Shown piece after piece: positions 61,892 to 64,000 of a stretch of DNA of 64,000 nt. Under the pieces are notes generated by a model. That model was not told the origin of the DNA. It worked only from the letters and a program-made list of their open reading frames with translations, and did not search any database. Origin of the DNA: an uncultured Bacteroidales bacterium (GTDB lineage: Bacteria > Bacteroidota > Bacteroidia > Bacteroidales > Bacteroidaceae). The stretch spans positions 1 through 64,000 of the forward strand of contig CACXKA010000003.1 of assembly GCA_902768125.1 (NCBI GenBank). Reading direction: 5' to 3'. A program made the translations under genes and the position numbers. Position 1 is the first letter of the stretch. Each line of letters opens with the position of its first letter.

Positions 61892-62641
61892 TTGAACGAC
61901 CTGCTGACCATATTAGGACCGACCGCCTGTGGCAAGACAACCTTTGCTGCTCAGTTGGCTTATGAGATAGACGGAGAAATCATCAGTGCTGACAGCCGTC
62001 AGGTGTATCGGGGCATGGATATCGGCACAGGAAAGGACTTGGCTGATTATCATGTGAAAGACAAGGATATTCCTTACCATCTGATAGACATTGCAGAGGC
62101 AGGTGAGCGATACAACGTGTACGAGTGGCAACGAGGCTTTCTGTCCGCTTACGAAGACATCACGAAGAGAGGCAAGACGCCGATTTTGTGTGGTGGAACG
62201 GGGATGTACATCGAGAGCGTCATCAAAGGATATGAGTTTGATGGAAGGACGTTTCCCCCCTTCAACTCGTTGATTATCGGACTCAAGATAGATAGAGACC
62301 TCCGACGGGCGAAAATCAGTCAACGCTTGCGGGCTCGCCTGGAAGAAGGAATGATAGATGAAGTGAAGGGGTTGATCGATAGGGGAGTGTCCACCGAACG
62401 GCTGATTCGTTACGGGTTGGAATACAAGTACGTCACACTCTATCTGTTGGGGGAACTCAACTATGAGGAGATGGTGTCTTTGTTGGAGATTGCCATCCAC
62501 CAGTTTGCCAAACGCCAGATGACTTGGTTTCGTGGAATGGAAGAACGGCGTGGCATTCAGATTCATTGGCTCAGTGTGGAAATGCCGATGGATGAACGTA
62601 TTGAACAAGTGAAAGAATTATGGAAGGAACAAATCGCATAG
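61892..62641 (+). CDS. miaA: tRNA dimethylallyltransferase (short MiaA)
   Basis: 249 residues from a TTG start; a TAG lies three codons upstream and no ATG is available. The P-loop GPTACGKTT (9-17), ISADSRQVYRGMDIGTGK, CGGTGMYIESVIKGYEF and the C-terminal FAKRQMTWFRG match MiaA, which adds a dimethylallyl group to A37 of certain tRNAs. It is about 55 residues shorter than the usual MiaA, missing much of the inserted helical domain after the CGGTGMY motif. Bacteroidales often have two MiaA paralogues; this looks like the short one. It overlaps the next gene by 22 bases. Confidence 0.85.
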   Translation: MNDLLTILGPTACGKTTFAAQLAYEIDGEIISADSRQVYRGMDIGTGKDLADYHVKDKDIPYHLIDIAEAGERYNVYEWQRGFLSAYEDITKRGKTPILCGGTGMYIESVIKGYEFDGRTFPPFNSLIIGLKIDRDLRRAKISQRLRARLEEGMIDEVKGLIDRGVSTERLIRYGLEYKYVTLYLLGELNYEEMVSLLEIAIHQFAKRQMTWFRGMEERRGIQIHWLSVEMPMDERIEQVKELWKEQIA

Positions 62642-63564
62642 GTGTAATCTACAATCCACATTCAGGCTTTGACAAGTCGCGAAAACGATGGGAGTTGATT
62701 AAGCAGTACATGGAGAAGAAGGGTGTGCAGTATGACTTTCTGCAATCCGAAACTCCTGACTCTGTGGAGCGCTTGGCAAAGATGATGTGTGAGAACGGCT
62801 ACAGCATCATTGTGGTGGTGGGTGGTGACGGCTCCCTCAATCGGGCAGTCAATGCCATCATGCAGTGTCGTGAGTCTTTGCCCGAAGATTTTGCCCTTGC
62901 CAACATTCCCAATGGTATTGCCAACGATTTCTCCCGTTTCTGGGGTGTGTCGGTCGATGACTACAAACTGGCTATCGACGGCATTATTGCTCGTAATATG
63001 AGAAAGATTGATGTGGGTTGCTGCACCTATCAAGACGACAGCATTCCTCAGCGTAGATATTTCCTGAACTGCATCAATATCGGTTTGGGTGCCCGACTGA
63101 TCAAGACGATGAACGATGCCACCCATATCATTGGTTCCCGCAAACTCTCCGTCATCCCAGCCCTCATCAGTCGCATCTTCGAACGCAAGCAATACAGCTT
63201 TTCCTTTAAGATTGAGACCGAGGAAATAGAGGATAAGTATATGTCGGTGTGTGTGGGAAACTGTCACGGCTATGGGCAGACACCCAATTCCGTTCCATAC
63301 AACGGACTCTTGGATATCTCTTTGATTACTCGTCCCAAATGGTGGCAACTTTTCGAAGGTTTCTGGCTGTTGGGCAAGGGACGATTCTTGAACTACAAGA
63401 ATGTCCATCCTTATCGTGCACGCCAGCTGACCATCAAGAGTATAGATAAAGCGTTGGTATCCCTCGATGGCGTCATTTTGCAATCGAAGCATCCAGCCCC
63501 TCTGCGCATAGGAATAGAAAAAGAGGCGCTGAACTTTATTGTTCCGTTGATTCCTTCAGAGTGA
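62620..63564 (+). CDS. diacylglycerol/sphingosine kinase-family protein
   Basis: 314 residues. GVIYNPHSGFDKSRKRWELI at the start, VVVGGDGSLNRAVNAIMQ (GGDGS nucleotide-binding motif near 69-73) and ANIPNGIANDFSRFWG define the DAGK catalytic-domain family. NCINIGLGARLIKTMNDATH and VCVGNCHGYGQTPNSVPYN complete the C-terminal beta domain. Members phosphorylate diacylglycerol or sphingoid bases; Bacteroidales make sphingolipids, so either lipid is possible. No signal peptide. Start and previous stop overlap, implying coupled translation. Confidence 0.87.
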   Translation: MEGTNRIGVIYNPHSGFDKSRKRWELIKQYMEKKGVQYDFLQSETPDSVERLAKMMCENGYSIIVVVGGDGSLNRAVNAIMQCRESLPEDFALANIPNGIANDFSRFWGVSVDDYKLAIDGIIARNMRKIDVGCCTYQDDSIPQRRYFLNCINIGLGARLIKTMNDATHIIGSRKLSVIPALISRIFERKQYSFSFKIETEEIEDKYMSVCVGNCHGYGQTPNSVPYNGLLDISLITRPKWWQLFEGFWLLGKGRFLNYKNVHPYRARQLTIKSIDKALVSLDGVILQSKHPAPLRIGIEKEALNFIVPLIPSE

Positions 63565-63577
63565 GGCAGAAGGAACC

Positions 63578-64000
63578 TTAACCAATCTTGTTGATTTTTT
63601 CGAGACTTTCTCCATCGATGATTTTGATTTTCTTTCCATCGATGGCGATAATCTTTTCTTGTGCAAATGCCGAAAGGGTTCGAATGGCATTTGAGGTGGT
63701 CATGTTCGACATATTGGCGAGGTCTTCGCGCGACAGATATATGGAAAGGGTGGCTCCATCCTCTTCTAATCCGTAGTTGTCGCGAAGGAAAATCAGCGAT
63801 TCTGCCAGACGTCCGCGAATATGCTTCTGAGTCAGGTTGACGGTGCGTTGGTCAGAGTTGCCTACTTCCACTGCCAGCTGTTTGATGAAGAAGAGTGCCA
63901 GTTTGTTGTTCTCCATGACCCAACGTTCCATCATCTCAACAGGGATGAGGCAGACAGTGCTGCTCTCGAAGGCAGCGGCAGAAGTCACATAGTTCTGGTT
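63578..64000 (-). CDS. Crp/Fnr-family regulator, 3' part (start outside window)
   Basis: 140 residues are visible and the frame stays open to the window's end. The first visible part (VTSAAAFESSTVCLIPVEMM) is the end of a cNMP-binding-type beta-roll. A dimerisation helix follows (NKLALFFIKQLAVEVGNSDQ), then a winged helix-turn-helix (IYLSREDLANMSNMTTSNAI, RTLSAFAQEKIIAIDGKKIK). No Cys for an FNR iron-sulphur cluster is visible in this part. It is convergent with the lipid-kinase gene, 13 bases apart. Confidence 0.88.
   Translation of the reverse strand, partial: NQNYVTSAAAFESSTVCLIPVEMMERWVMENNKLALFFIKQLAVEVGNSDQRTVNLTQKHIRGRLAESLIFLRDNYGLEEDGATLSIYLSREDLANMSNMTTSNAIRTLSAFAQEKIIAIDGKKIKIIDGESLEKINKIG

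Noticed and set aside
1-64000. Insertion sequence, integrase or attachment sites explaining the island
   Set aside because: No transposase or recombinase frame and no terminal inverted repeats with target duplications were found; the only bracketing structures are the promoter-containing direct repeats.

Overview
The window looks like a chromosomal piece of a Prevotellaceae-type member of the Bacteroidales. Signs of this are promoters of the Bacteroidetes type (TTTG around -33, TAnnTTTG around -7), the near absence of Shine-Dalgarno sites, many TPR and lipoprotein sensors, a FeoA-FeoB fusion, a DUF3078 protein, the thrS-infC-rpmI-rplT cluster, and a 29-residue COX24-like basic protein next to ribonuclease G.

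About 1.2-13.0 kb is an accessory, defence-like island between an alpha/beta hydrolase plus a secreted protein on the left and a glycerate kinase on the right. It holds a RelE-type toxin-antitoxin pair, then about 2.1 kb of non-coding DNA full of inverted repeats built from short words about 8-9 bp apart, then a promoter, a structured RNA of about 230 nt with its own terminator-like hairpin, an EcoRI-family adenine methyltransferase overlapping a DUF262-HNH nuclease, a 44-residue very acidic protein in front of a large DEAH helicase, small ORFs, an AlbA_2/ATPase-type regulator with a 12-bp tandem repeat behind it, and two broken genes (DUF1016-like, BRO-N). Three pairs of promoter-containing direct repeats (about 40, 81 and 222-258 bp) bracket successive gene units, so the island looks assembled from promoter-anchored cassettes.

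13-31 kb is mostly housekeeping and surface biology: glycerate kinase, a CAT-like acetyltransferase, a histidine acid phosphatase, a lipoprotein-anchored HTH regulator and a secreted protein that share an operator-like motif, an acidic-tail protein, an MG2-domain protein, a TPR lipoprotein, an AICAR-transformylase-type enzyme, an MltF-like lytic transglycosylase, RNase G, a DUF3078 protein and a GH13 glucosidase.

31-46 kb reads mainly leftwards: fabD, rplT, rpmI, infC, thrS, a LOG-family lipoprotein, tamB, ribH, a TPR membrane protein, and feoAB with a Cys-rich partner. A divergent gene encodes a YtfE-like di-iron domain fused to a LuxR helix-turn-helix. 35.7-36.3 kb has no gene but has a promoter and strong hairpins.

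46-64 kb carries GDP-fucose synthase, galM-galK, folC, a very large two-module sensor kinase with its response regulator and a small membrane protein, endonuclease III, L27/L21, tRNA-Gly(CCC), a NhaD-type antiporter, phosphofructokinase, a short MiaA, a lipid-kinase-family protein and the end of a Crp/Fnr regulator. All family names come from reading motifs; no database search was run.
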